This document shows, piece after piece, positions 6,549-13,035 of a stretch of DNA of 33,911 nt. Positions within the stretch are counted from its first letter, which is position 1, and every line of letters begins with the position of its first letter. This DNA comes from Acidobacteriota bacterium (GTDB lineage: Bacteria > Acidobacteriota > Aminicenantia > Aminicenantales > UBA4085). The translations under genes and the position numbers were made by a program. Under the pieces are notes generated by a model. That model made no database searches. It worked only from the letters and a program-made list of their open reading frames with translations, and was not told the origin of the DNA. The DNA is taken from NCBI GenBank assembly GCA_028749235.1, contig JAQULS010000020.1, positions 1 to 33,911 on the forward strand, in the 5' to 3' direction.

Positions 6549-7409
6549 CTATTCTGTCTCGCCGAGGGAACGATTAGTTCTTACCCAGCCGCCCTCGCGG
6601 TGTTCGATTTTTACACATCTCCATGCTCCAGCGCTCAGGCATAGCGGGTCCAATCTAATCCTTGTCCTTTTATCTGCCGCTGGCTTACTTCTGTCATCCT
6701 TGCCGGGGATGAAGAGCCCTCTTTGACGTGCGTAGTTCTTCGTATCGAAAAGGAGAAGTCCGTTCGGGACGCAAATTAACTCCATATGGTCAAGAGGCTG
6801 AATGCCATATTCCTCAACTCTATAAATCCCCTTTACGAAAAAAGTCAGGCAAAGAAGCACCTTACCGCCCAAGATATAGAAAGGGGGAAGCTTTGGCTGG
6901 AAAGGCATTCGGGCTCTCGGGCCAACTACGTTAAAAGTAGAATTGGGTGCAGTTGAACCCCAATGGGCACCATCGCCGGAAATTTGCTGAGGCGGAACAA
7001 CGATTTCATCGGGATTATCGTGGGGTCCAGTAAGCTTTACGTCCACGTGCACAAAGGCGTCCTCTGTCGAAAAGCGAACGTCTCCTCCAAAAGGGAGGCC
7101 CGGGAAACCTATGCTTGGATTTGCCTCTAGGATGGACTTTAGCAGATGAAAGCTAAGTGATTTTTCCCCAACCTCAATCCAGGGAATGCTGGTTCCCATC
7201 GGCTGCCTCCCTCTCTGCTTTGGGGCATAGGAGAGCCAGAACGGGCCGAGCTCGGTTGCTGCACAAAAGTCCCTATAAAGGTCGTCTGCCGCAGCGAGTA
7301 TGATCTTAAGCAAGCTGTCCATATATGCTTTTTCAATCTTGATCATATTTTCCGGACTCGCAATAAAGGAAGCTCTGATTTCATTGTAGGAGCTAACGCT
7401 GATGGGCAT
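6549..7409 (-). CDS. BglI-like Type II restriction endonuclease
   Basis: The protein has 286 residues (BglI has 299) and would cut unmodified DNA. The sequence follows what I recall of BglI along most of its length: FWLSY..., then IPWIEVGEKS (about 75-84), VDVK (122-125), GPHDNPDE with the PPQQISGDG stretch (128-147), VPNGLLLF (214-221) and PGKDDRSK (235-242). BglI uses Asp116, Asp142 and Lys144; the equivalents here are Asp110, Asp123 and Lys125, with a gap of 13 residues between the first two. All three are present, so the enzyme should be active. BglI cuts GCC-N5-GGC; the same or a related site is likely here but not shown. A GAGGAGG Shine-Dalgarno sequence precedes the ATG, unlike the leaderless methyltransferase. 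Confidence 0.88.
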   Translation of the reverse strand: MPISVSSYNEIRASFIASPENMIKIEKAYMDSLLKIILAAADDLYRDFCAATELGPFWLSYAPKQRGRQPMGTSIPWIEVGEKSLSFHLLKSILEANPSIGFPGLPFGGDVRFSTEDAFVHVDVKLTGPHDNPDEIVVPPQQISGDGAHWGSTAPNSTFNVVGPRARMPFQPKLPPFYILGGKVLLCLTFFVKGIYRVEEYGIQPLDHMELICVPNGLLLFDTKNYARQRGLFIPGKDDRSKPAADKRTRIRLDPLCLSAGAWRCVKIEHREGGWVRTNRSLGETE

Positions 7410-7511
7410 AATTCTGGAACCTCCTCGCAGATTGTGGACCTAGTGCGAATGAAAATAGGAAAATGAAAAACCGTTTAATGCCCCTCATCACAGTTGAAAA
7501 AAAGTCTAGCA

Positions 7512-7539
7512 TTGACAGGCGGCGTTGTCGAGTTAATAT
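7512..7539 (+). promoter_or_regulatory. Promoter of tag, predicted leaderless
   Basis: A perfect TTGACA (7512-7517), a 16-base spacer and TAATAT (7534-7539) stand directly before the ATG at 7546. The six-base gap puts the transcription start at the initiation codon. No Shine-Dalgarno sequence is present. The box lies in the 136-base divergent gap with the endonuclease gene. Confidence 0.6.
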
Positions 7540-7545
7540 TGAGAT

Positions 7546-8118
7546 ATGTTATTCCCCGGCGATAGTATTCAACGTTGTGATTGGGCCACTAGCGAGGCTC
7601 TAATAACTTATCACGATGGAGAATGGGGAGTGTTTAGTCAGGATTCCCGCCTCCACTTTGAGCAGATATGCTTAAGCGGGCTTCAAGCGGGGCTTAGCTG
7701 GGAGTTGATTCTTAATCGTAGGCATAACTTGAAGAGGCTTTTTGCCAATTTTGACTTCCGAGTTATCTCGGGATGGTCCAAAAAGGAATCCACGTGCATA
7801 TGTCGTGACTCAAGTGGGATACGGAACATTAGCAAAATTGAAGCCGTCCTTAATAATGCTCGTGCTTTTTTACGACTGGAGAACGAGCATGGCAATGTCT
7901 ATGATTATGCTTTGGAGCTTATCGGGGGAAAACCCAAAAGTAGTGCTTATTTCTATTGGCATGACATTCCTTCATTCAGTAAGGAATCGGTTGCCTTGAG
8001 CTGCGCATTTCGGAAAGTGGGTTTCAAATACTTTGGTCCGAAGATAGCCTATGCTTATATGCAATCTGTTGGCCTTACCGATGACCATATAGTCTCTTGT
8101 TTCAGAAAAAAGACATGA
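7546..8118 (+). CDS. tag: DNA-3-methyladenine glycosylase I
   Basis: The protein has 190 residues, the usual length for Tag, which removes 3-methyladenine from alkylated DNA in the base-excision pathway. The start RCDWATSEALITYHDGEWG and the block FEQICLSGLQAGLSW (38-52) are the family signature. The zinc snap is complete: Cys11, His23, His181 and Cys185 correspond to E. coli Cys4, His17, His175 and Cys179. Glu39 and the surrounding helix match the base-binding pocket. The central part (about 79-92) differs from the common forms and looks like a diverged member rather than a broken one. The gene is divergent from the BglI-like endonuclease and sits inside the island, so it was probably carried in by transfer. 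Its role near a methyltransferase may be repair of stray methylation, which is inference. Confidence 0.9.
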   Translation: MLFPGDSIQRCDWATSEALITYHDGEWGVFSQDSRLHFEQICLSGLQAGLSWELILNRRHNLKRLFANFDFRVISGWSKKESTCICRDSSGIRNISKIEAVLNNARAFLRLENEHGNVYDYALELIGGKPKSSAYFYWHDIPSFSKESVALSCAFRKVGFKYFGPKIAYAYMQSVGLTDDHIVSCFRKKT

Positions 8119-8177
8119 GGCGCTGCTGGGAGCCGGAGACCCCGATGGGCACGGCATCCCCATCGATTGAAAAGACG

Positions 8178-8204
8178 CCGGTTAAGGCGAGGACTCGCGC
8201 CTCG
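8178..8204 (+). repeat. Upstream repeat of the zinc-ribbon genes, copy 1
   Basis: This 27-base element starts CCGGTTAAGGCGAGG and ends GCGCCTCG. It matches 9772-9798 with one difference and lies directly before the zinc-ribbon gene, as does the second copy. It contains a small inverted repeat (AGGCG and CGCCT). Confidence 0.75.
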
Positions 8205-8206
8205 TA

Positions 8207-8458
8207 TTGATAGACGTCCAGGAAGCGAGATTTTCTCATATGCTCGAAGACATCGTCTGCCCCTTCTGCGACTCTACCCATGTTAAGCGCCTCGACGGGA
8301 TTGTCTCTTCGCGATATGTCGAGGATCCAGCGGGCGGCCGGGCAGTTGAGCGGATGTACCCCGTCTACCGCTGCCTGAGCTGCGGCAAGTCCTTTGACAT
8401 ACCCGATCTATTTGAAGTCCATGAACCGGAAGAGGACGATTTACTTTCAAACTTTTGA
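8207..8458 (+). CDS. Small zinc-ribbon protein, paralogue 1
   Basis: The protein has 83 residues with two Cys-x2-Cys knuckles, CPFC and CLSC, about 38 residues apart. Between them is a highly conserved stretch RLDGIVSSRYVEDPAGGRAV shared with the paralogue at 9804-10046. The C-terminus is acidic (EPEEDD). Such rubredoxin-like or transcription-factor-like zinc ribbons usually bind nucleic acid or protein, and no specific role is known to me. The frame starts with TTG at 8207; an ATG at 8240 is an alternative, but similarity to the paralogue begins before it. The gene and its upstream repeat are duplicated as a unit within 1.6 kb. No operon partner is evident. Confidence 0.7.
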   Translation: MIDVQEARFSHMLEDIVCPFCDSTHVKRLDGIVSSRYVEDPAGGRAVERMYPVYRCLSCGKSFDIPDLFEVHEPEEDDLLSNF

Positions 8459-8633
8459 CTCGCGCTTGGCTCTTCTAAACGGCTGCTCGTAAAGCTTGGC
8501 TCTCCCTATATTAAACTTAAACGGAAGGTGCTATTCTGAAAGCATTATATTGACGCCTATCTAGAGGCTCATCTGGTCAGGTCCGGGATCGGGAAAAAGA
8601 AATAACGTAGATCTAGTTCAAAATGGGGGCGCT

Positions 8634-9110
8634 ATGAAACGAATTTATTTGCAACTAATAATATCCATCTTCCTCGTTAGTTGCGCTACAAGTTATCATA
8701 AAATTGATAGTTTCAACCTGGGTTACTCAGAAACTCATCTCGGTACAGATACTTTTCGAGTATCATTTCACGGAAATAAATATACGAATGAGGAAATTGC
8801 ATCTGATTTTTGCCTACTTCGATCGGCGGAACTTGCGCTATCGGCGGGATATAAGTATTTCATTATTGTTGAGTCTAACAATTCATTAAGATATTCAGCT
8901 TATACGACGCCGTTTAGGGCTCAAGTTCGATCAACGGGTCGTATCCGGGTAAGTGGAGGACAGACAACGCTATCTTCTGAACCTCGTGCTACGAATACAA
9001 TACGCTGTTATAAGGACAAACCTAATATTGAAGAGATAGTCTTCGACGCCGAATTTATTAGCAGTTCAATACGAAAGAAGTATCCTATCAACGAGAAACA
9101 ATGGTGGTAA
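8634..9110 (+). CDS. Lipoprotein, CC0125/CC1285-like
   Basis: The protein has 158 residues. A short signal sequence (MKRIYLQLIISIFLVSC) ends in the lipobox L-V-S-C with Cys17 as the lipidated residue, so the mature protein should be anchored in a membrane facing the periplasm. The mature part contains GYSETHLGTDTFRVSFHGN, then a block in which LLRSAELALSAGYKYFIIVE follows EIASDF. This order (F-x-V-x-F-x-G-N, then LLR-A-E-x-A-L-x-x-G-Y-x-Y-F) is the pattern I know from the CC0125/CC1285 lipoprotein family, whose function is not known. GGGGG lies 6 bases before the ATG. The gene stands alone between the two zinc-ribbon copies. Confidence 0.8.
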   Translation: MKRIYLQLIISIFLVSCATSYHKIDSFNLGYSETHLGTDTFRVSFHGNKYTNEEIASDFCLLRSAELALSAGYKYFIIVESNNSLRYSAYTTPFRAQVRSTGRIRVSGGQTTLSSEPRATNTIRCYKDKPNIEEIVFDAEFISSSIRKKYPINEKQWW

Positions 9111-9112
9111 TC

Positions 9113-9142
9113 GCCAGGGGGTCGCCGGTCGCCCGGGCGGGC
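9113..9142 (+). repeat. 30-base GC-rich direct repeat, copy 1
   Basis: The element starts GCCAGGGGGTCGCCGGTCGC and is identical over 30 bases to 9724-9753. It follows the lipoprotein stop codon by two bases. It is much richer in GC than the genes around it and is partly palindromic (GCCCGGGC). Confidence 0.8.
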
Positions 9143-9208
9143 ATGGAGAGGCGGATTCGAAGTACCGCAGGGTGGAGAAGATAACGATCGAGGAGTGGGA
9201 TATTCACC

Positions 9209-9688
9209 ATGGACCAAATTATTGAGCATAAACCTCTTTTTGATTATTATACCTTGGAAGAAGTAAAAGACATATTCAAGGAATATATAAATATTAGGAT
9301 GGAGTCATTTGATATCTTTTGCGATGAAATACAAAGGTTGCCCAAGAATCTAATCAATAAAATCGCTCAGGAAGTTCACTTCGTATTATTTGATAGGATT
9401 CAGGGAGAAATGCATGTTGCATGTTCTATTCCCCTCGACGAGCTTCACGACAAGAAACTTATAATCATATTAACTCCCTATATCTTCGGAGCCCGCTATC
9501 TGTCCACTGAAGGCAAGTACATAACCCATAATAAATGTAGTATTTTGCATGAAATCGCTCACTATGAACTTGGCCACTGTGCGCCTTTAAGTAAAGATCG
9601 CTTGGAGCATTCAGAGGAAGAAGCCGATAAGCAGATGAATAAGTGGAGAGATGATTGGGATGAATCGAATCATCCGGCTAAGCCGTAA
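9209..9688 (+). CDS. ImmA/IrrE-like zinc metalloprotein
   Basis: The protein has 159 residues. The motif HEIAHYELGH (114-123) is the HExxH zinc site of the ImmA/IrrE peptidase group, with a further His. HSEEEADKQM (134-143) downstream fits the position of the third ligand Glu and its helix. The N-terminal 100 residues are helical, then beta strands lead into the metal helix. Relatives cleave repressors of mobile elements or act as toxin-antitoxin partners, usually beside a helix-turn-helix gene. No such partner is visible here, so the substrate is unknown. A GAGGAG lies rather far (about 15 bases) before the ATG. The gene is bounded on both sides by the 30-base GC-rich repeats. Confidence 0.7.
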   Translation: MDQIIEHKPLFDYYTLEEVKDIFKEYINIRMESFDIFCDEIQRLPKNLINKIAQEVHFVLFDRIQGEMHVACSIPLDELHDKKLIIILTPYIFGARYLSTEGKYITHNKCSILHEIAHYELGHCAPLSKDRLEHSEEEADKQMNKWRDDWDESNHPAKP

Positions 9689-9723
9689 GATCAGGGCCGG
9701 AATGATCAGAATATCAGCGACGT

Positions 9724-9753
9724 GCCAGGGGGTCGCCGGTCGCCCGGGCGGGC
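9724..9753 (+). repeat. 30-base GC-rich direct repeat, copy 2
   Basis: This element is identical to 9113-9142. The two copies bracket the ImmA/IrrE-like gene. The flanking bases differ at both ends, so the repeat unit is sharply defined. Confidence 0.8.
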
Positions 9754-9771
9754 CCCTGAAGGATAAAGATA

Positions 9772-9798
9772 CCGGTTAAGGCGAGGGCTCGCGCCTCG
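9772..9798 (+). repeat. Upstream repeat of the zinc-ribbon genes, copy 2
   Basis: This is a 27-base match to 8178-8204 with a single A/G difference. It ends five bases before the ATG of the second zinc-ribbon gene. Confidence 0.75.
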
Positions 9799-9803
9799 AT
9801 AAT

Positions 9804-10046
9804 ATGGACGGCGGGAAGGCCGGATTTTCTCAAATGATTGAAAACATTGTCTGCCTATTTTGCGAGTCCACCTGCATTAAGCGCCTCGACGGGATCGTCT
9901 CTTCGCGTTATGTCGAGGATCCAGCGGGCGGCCGGGCGGTTGAGCGAATGTGCCCCGTCTACCGATGCCTGAGCTGCGGCAGGTCCTTTGATGGACCGGA
10001 TGACGGCGAAATCAAAGAGCCGGATGAGGACGAGAGCTCCTTCTGA
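9804..10046 (+). CDS. Small zinc-ribbon protein, paralogue 2
   Basis: The protein has 80 residues. It shares the conserved middle (RLDGIVSSRYVEDPAGGRAV) and both Cys-x2-Cys knuckles (CLFC and CLSC) with the protein at 8207-8458. The termini differ, with a shorter acidic tail (EPDEDESSF). The nucleotide sequences remain alike in the central part, including many third positions, so the duplication is fairly recent. The ATG at 9804 is used here where the first copy has TTG; an inner ATG at 9837 is also possible. No clear Shine-Dalgarno sequence is seen, and GATAAT touches the ATG. The function is unknown; nucleic-acid or protein binding through zinc is the usual role of such ribbons. Confidence 0.72.
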   Translation: MDGGKAGFSQMIENIVCLFCESTCIKRLDGIVSSRYVEDPAGGRAVERMCPVYRCLSCGRSFDGPDDGEIKEPDEDESSF

Positions 10047-10500
10047 CGTTAGGCCGAGAGAACGAATCCCCCGCGACGAGATAGCACCGTTGGCGTTACC
10101 GGGGGCAACAAAAGCGTGAGTGGGGCCGGGTGCGGCCCGGATACTCCGAAGCAAACGGGCTCATCGTCTTCGCGTCGTGGCCCTGCTCCCCGCTCAGCGT
10201 ACCGCTGGCAACCGATCCGGGCCGGTCCTCAGTCAACAAATCTGTTTACTTTTATATAATATGGAAGTATTCCTATATTCCCGATGGGGTAATAGTAATA
10301 TGAACACAAACGACCATAACAATGGTTTTAAGGCCGTTTCCTGTTTTCGCCCTAGAGGGGTAGCCGGGCGCGCAAACTCGCCTGGCTCAACATGCCCCAG
10401 CATGTTTTCAGCGGTATTTACGAGAACTCGGAGCCCCCTCGGACTCGATTTTGCTGATCCTGGCTTTTTCGCTCACGATTCGTGATAAGGAGGTAAGACG
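10047..10500. other. Intergenic region before the recombinases
   Basis: A frame of 121 codons crosses this stretch but has no protein-like composition and no start signal. A GC-rich hairpin (GGGCCG and CGGCCC) lies near 10118-10135. TATAAT at 10255-10260 is a possible -10 box without a good -35. AAGGAGGT at 10487-10494 is the ribosome site for the tyrosine recombinase. This is where an attachment site or control region of the element could lie, but no repeat proves it. Confidence 0.4.
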
Positions 10501-11079
10501 ATGGAAAAAGTGAAATACCTGGACAACGAAGAGATCAAGCGCTTCTTCGACGTTATCAAATCACCCCGCGATCGACTGATCTTCAGCTTCCTCTACCACT
10601 ACGGGCTCCGCGTAGGAGAGGCCTGTTCGCTGAAGCTCGCGGACCTCGGAACCCAGCTAGTCGAGATCAAGATCTCACGATCAAAAGGCGGTATATCCCG
10701 GACGTATTCGATAAGTTTGCCGGACGCAAAGCTAATAAAGAAGTGGCTAAAGCTCCGGCGAGAGTTTCCGAATGCCGATGGCAATCCCTATCTGTTCATC
10801 ACGAAGAGGAGTCTCAGTGGGCCGATCTCTCAAATCAACGTCCAGAAGGCCCACGACCGGTATAGCAAGCTAGCGGGAATTGAAAAGTCAAAATCTCATC
10901 CTCACGTATGGCGGCACAGTTGCGCCATTAAGCTTTTAGAATCAGGGAAGGACATATTTTTCATCAAGAGTTACCTGGGCCACCGCAGCCTACAATCGAG
11001 CCTCGTTTATCTGGAGATCATGCCGCCCGAATGGGCCAAGCTTCAGCGGAGCGTTATAGAAACGAGCTTCGCCATATGA
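10501..11079 (+). CDS. Tyrosine recombinase, catalytic domain only
   Basis: The protein has 192 residues. It cuts and rejoins DNA strands through a tyrosine. All active-site residues are present in order: Arg37 (GLRVGEA), Lys62 (RSKGG), His135 and Arg138 (HPHVWRHS), His161 (YLGHRS) and Tyr170 (LVYLEIM). The N-terminal SAM-like core-binding domain of XerC/D-type enzymes (about 100 residues) is missing, so this is a minimal form like those found in integrons, transposons and some inversion systems. AAGGAGGT lies 6 bases before the ATG. Its stop overlaps the start of a 49-codon frame (ATGA), and a serine recombinase follows. Whether it moves the island, inverts DNA or resolves multimers cannot be told from the sequence. 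Confidence 0.9.
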   Translation: MEKVKYLDNEEIKRFFDVIKSPRDRLIFSFLYHYGLRVGEACSLKLADLGTQLVEIKISRSKGGISRTYSISLPDAKLIKKWLKLRREFPNADGNPYLFITKRSLSGPISQINVQKAHDRYSKLAGIEKSKSHPHVWRHSCAIKLLESGKDIFFIKSYLGHRSLQSSLVYLEIMPPEWAKLQRSVIETSFAI

Positions 11080-11225
11080 GTGCTTTAGCTAAAGACCAAA
11101 AACGAGCTTTGATCTGTTTTGAGTTATTATTCAGAGACTTCTCTCGCGCAGATTCGGCAATTCTCGATATTTTTAGAAAATCTATTGATAATTTCTATAG
11201 TATGTGTTATGGTATAGAACCGTAA
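11076..11225 (+). CDS. Possible 49-residue protein between two recombinases
   Basis: The ATG overlaps the stop of the tyrosine recombinase in an ATGA arrangement, and the frame ends five bases before the most likely start of the serine recombinase. The peptide begins MSALAKDQKRALICFELLF and is mixed helical with several aromatic residues. No family is recognised. ATGA overlap is typical of translational coupling, which argues for a real gene. Against this, the region also carries the serine recombinase promoter (11185-11213), and such short frames are common by chance. Confidence 0.35.
   Translation: MSALAKDQKRALICFELLFRDFSRADSAILDIFRKSIDNFYSMCYGIEP
11185..11213 (+). promoter_or_regulatory. 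Extended -10 promoter of the serine recombinase
   Basis: TTGATA (11185-11190), a 17-base spacer and TATGGT (11208-11213), preceded by TG one base upstream (an extended -10), point to a start near 11220. That lies downstream of the GTG at 11204 and supports the ATG at 11231. Confidence 0.5.
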
Positions 11226-11230
11226 AAGAT

Positions 11231-12949
11231 ATGAAAGATAACAGAGCGGTTATTTACGTTCGCGTGTCGACAAAGGCTCAAGACGACAAGTTTTCCCCCG
11301 ACGTCCAGATTGATCTCTGCCGTAAATACGCTAGCGCGCAGGGGCTTAGTGTCGTCCAGCTTTTTCGTGAGGCCGCGTCGGGGTGGAAGGCTGGTCGGCG
11401 GCAAGAATATTTTAAGATGATCGAGTTCATCGAGAATGAGAAAATCCCCCACTTGATTTATGCCTTTACGGACAGAGTAGCCAGGAATCTGGATGATTGG
11501 ATACCCCTTAGAGACACAGGCGTTATTCTTCACGACGCAGTATCAGGCGTGAGCTTCAATCCGCGTCATCGTGATGATTACAAAAAGATCGCGGAATTTG
11601 AACACGGCCTTGTCAACGCTAAAGAGTCTTCGGATTTAACAGGAAAGAAGGTCCGCGACGCACAGGCCGAGAAAGCCAAAAACGGCGAATATCCGGGTAA
11701 CCCTCCTCTTGGTTACCTTCTTGAACCTCAGATGCTCGATGGGAAAATTTTAGTAGTTAAGGGCGAGGTAAAGAATAGAACCATTATTGACCCAGATCGC
11801 GGGCCGCTCATAAGAAAGATGTTTGAGCTTTATAACTCGGGCGAGTATAGCCTTCGTCAAATCACCGAGCGGATGAAAAACTTGGGGCTGCGTTCGAAGT
11901 TCGGAAGAATTCTCACTCTGGAAGAAATCCGTCGTTACCTTAGGACACCTTTCTATTCTGGTATCTTTCGATGGGGCCAAAAACTTTTTCCTAACAAAGG
12001 TTCTTTTGAGCCGATCATCAGCAAGGCGCTGTTCGATTCCGTCCAGGAAGTTTTAGATGGGCGTAGGATCACCATTAAACGTGGCAAGGACTTCAAATAT
12101 AAGGGTCTCCTGACCTGCGATTTTTGCGGCTGCGCTCTCGTCGGAGACTCCCATCAAAAGGTAATTAAGAAAACCGGCAAAAAGAAATCATTCACCTACT
12201 ACCATTGCACCTCTGGGAAAAAGAGGGAATTCTATTTAGAAAATTTCGGCAAAGACAAATGCCCCCTTTATTACGGTCCTTATTACACCGAGGAAGAGAT
12301 CGATGGTTTCTTTAGTCTCGCAATTGAGAGCCTATACGTTGATCCCGATACGTATGACTGGATTCGGAACGAGATCGAAGCTGACTACAATAACCTTAAG
12401 GCTTTGCATGAAGAAGAAGTAACCAATTTGAAAAGAGAACACTCTGCCATTGAAACAAAGGAAAGTGCCATCATAAACAGAATCGCGGGAGCAAATCCGC
12501 GTTTTCAAACTATATATGAGAACGAGATTGAAAAACTCGAGGATCGAAAAACTAAAATCGAAGCGCGAATCGAGGACCTTGAAAAGGGAGAATCGGCTAT
12601 TTCCCTCCAAGAAATCGATGATACTTTAGTACTGGCTAAAGCTTTAAAAGACAATTACTTAGCGGCCAATCAAGAAAAACGAGAAAAACTGAATAAGTTG
12701 ATGTTTAGTACTGTCAGAATAACCCTAAGAGACCATATGGCAACCCCCGAAGAAGACGATCCGAACATAACTATTGCACCTTTCTATTTTGTTTGGAATC
12801 AGCCTTTTAAGGCGCTTGACGAGATTGGTTTTATTCAGGGGATGGCCGAGGAAAACGCAGAATCGAAGGCCGCATCGAAAACGAGAAAAGAGCTGGAAAG
12901 TAAAAAATGGCGGGGCCGACGAGACTTGAACTCGCGACCTCTGACGTGA
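11231..12949 (+). CDS. Large serine recombinase ending inside tRNA-Asp
   Basis: The protein has 572 residues from the ATG at 11231; a GTG at 11204 would add nine. It is a site-specific integrase/excisionase. The N-terminal resolvase domain opens RAVIYVRVSTKAQ with the nucleophile Ser13 and has DRVARNLDDW further on. A recombinase domain follows (about 140-280: GNPPLGYLL, later YSGIFRWGQ), then a zinc ribbon (LTCDFCGCAL, with later Cys in YYHCTSG and KDKCPLYY). A charged coiled coil follows (about 380-500), as in large serine integrases. The final residues, WRGRRDLNSRPLT, are encoded by the 3' half of the minus-strand tRNA-Asp gene, and the stop codon lies within that tRNA. This marks the tRNA as the attachment site: the end of the protein is supplied by the target after integration. 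Confidence 0.93.
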   Translation: MKDNRAVIYVRVSTKAQDDKFSPDVQIDLCRKYASAQGLSVVQLFREAASGWKAGRRQEYFKMIEFIENEKIPHLIYAFTDRVARNLDDWIPLRDTGVILHDAVSGVSFNPRHRDDYKKIAEFEHGLVNAKESSDLTGKKVRDAQAEKAKNGEYPGNPPLGYLLEPQMLDGKILVVKGEVKNRTIIDPDRGPLIRKMFELYNSGEYSLRQITERMKNLGLRSKFGRILTLEEIRRYLRTPFYSGIFRWGQKLFPNKGSFEPIISKALFDSVQEVLDGRRITIKRGKDFKYKGLLTCDFCGCALVGDSHQKVIKKTGKKKSFTYYHCTSGKKREFYLENFGKDKCPLYYGPYYTEEEIDGFFSLAIESLYVDPDTYDWIRNEIEADYNNLKALHEEEVTNLKREHSAIETKESAIINRIAGANPRFQTIYENEIEKLEDRKTKIEARIEDLEKGESAISLQEIDDTLVLAKALKDNYLAANQEKREKLNKLMFSTVRITLRDHMATPEEDDPNITIAPFYFVWNQPFKALDEIGFIQGMAEENAESKAASKTRKELESKKWRGRRDLNSRPLT

Positions 12950-12984
12950 CAGGCCAGCGTTCTAACCAACTGAACTACGGCCCC
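12908..12984 (-). tRNA. tRNA-Asp(GTC)
   Basis: This is a full cloverleaf of 77 bases including an encoded CCA. The acceptor stem GGGGCCG pairs with CGGCCCC. The D-arm is GTTC/GAAC, and the anticodon stem CTGGC/GTCAG has one G-T pair. The loop CTGTCAC carries anticodon GTC, and the T-arm is GCGAG/CTCGT around TTCAAGT. G73 is the discriminator expected for Asp. Its 3' 42 bases are also the last codons of the convergent serine recombinase, so the island has been rebuilt around an intact tRNA. Confidence 0.95.
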
Positions 12985-13002
12985 GCCCAGGAAAGCGCCG
13001 AG

Positions 13003-13031
13003 ATTATAGCCGGAACGGCTTTTCGATGCAA
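13003..13031 (-). promoter_or_regulatory. Promoter of tRNA-Asp
   Basis: On the minus strand, TTGCAT (13031-13026), a 17-base spacer and a perfect TATAAT (13008-13003) precede the tRNA 5' end by 18 bases. The -35 and spacer coincide with a 24-base repeat (13009-13032). Confidence 0.6.
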
Positions 13032-13032
13032 T
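13009..13032. repeat. 24-base direct repeat flanking a secreted-protein gene, copy 1
   Basis: This element is identical to 13596-13619. It starts GCCGGAACGGC, which is itself a small inverted repeat and a GCC-N5-GGC sequence, and runs on into TTTTCGATGC. It lies three bases after the stop of the gene it brackets and forms the -35 and spacer of the tRNA-Asp promoter. Confidence 0.85.
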
Positions 13033-13035
13033 AAC

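Larger units (their letters stand above)
1..12949. mobile_element. Genomic island integrated at tRNA-Asp (right part)
   Basis: This stretch is AT-richer than the core genome that follows and has long intergenic gaps. It carries defence-type and accessory genes: restriction-modification, a nuclease-like pair, membrane proteins and duplicated zinc ribbons. At its right end sit a tyrosine recombinase and a large serine recombinase, and the serine recombinase frame ends inside the 3' half of tRNA-Asp. Integrases next to the tRNA they target are the standard layout of integrative elements. No second copy of the tRNA 3' end was found to the left, so the left attachment site lies outside the window or has decayed. 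A tRNA-Arg fragment near 2.6 kb suggests more than one insertion. Conjugation or replication genes are not seen, so the element may be composite or defective. Confidence 0.6.

Noticed and set aside
10120-10485. Open frame of 121 codons before the tyrosine recombinase
   Set aside because: Composition is not protein-like, there is no start signal, and it ends just before the recombinase ribosome site.
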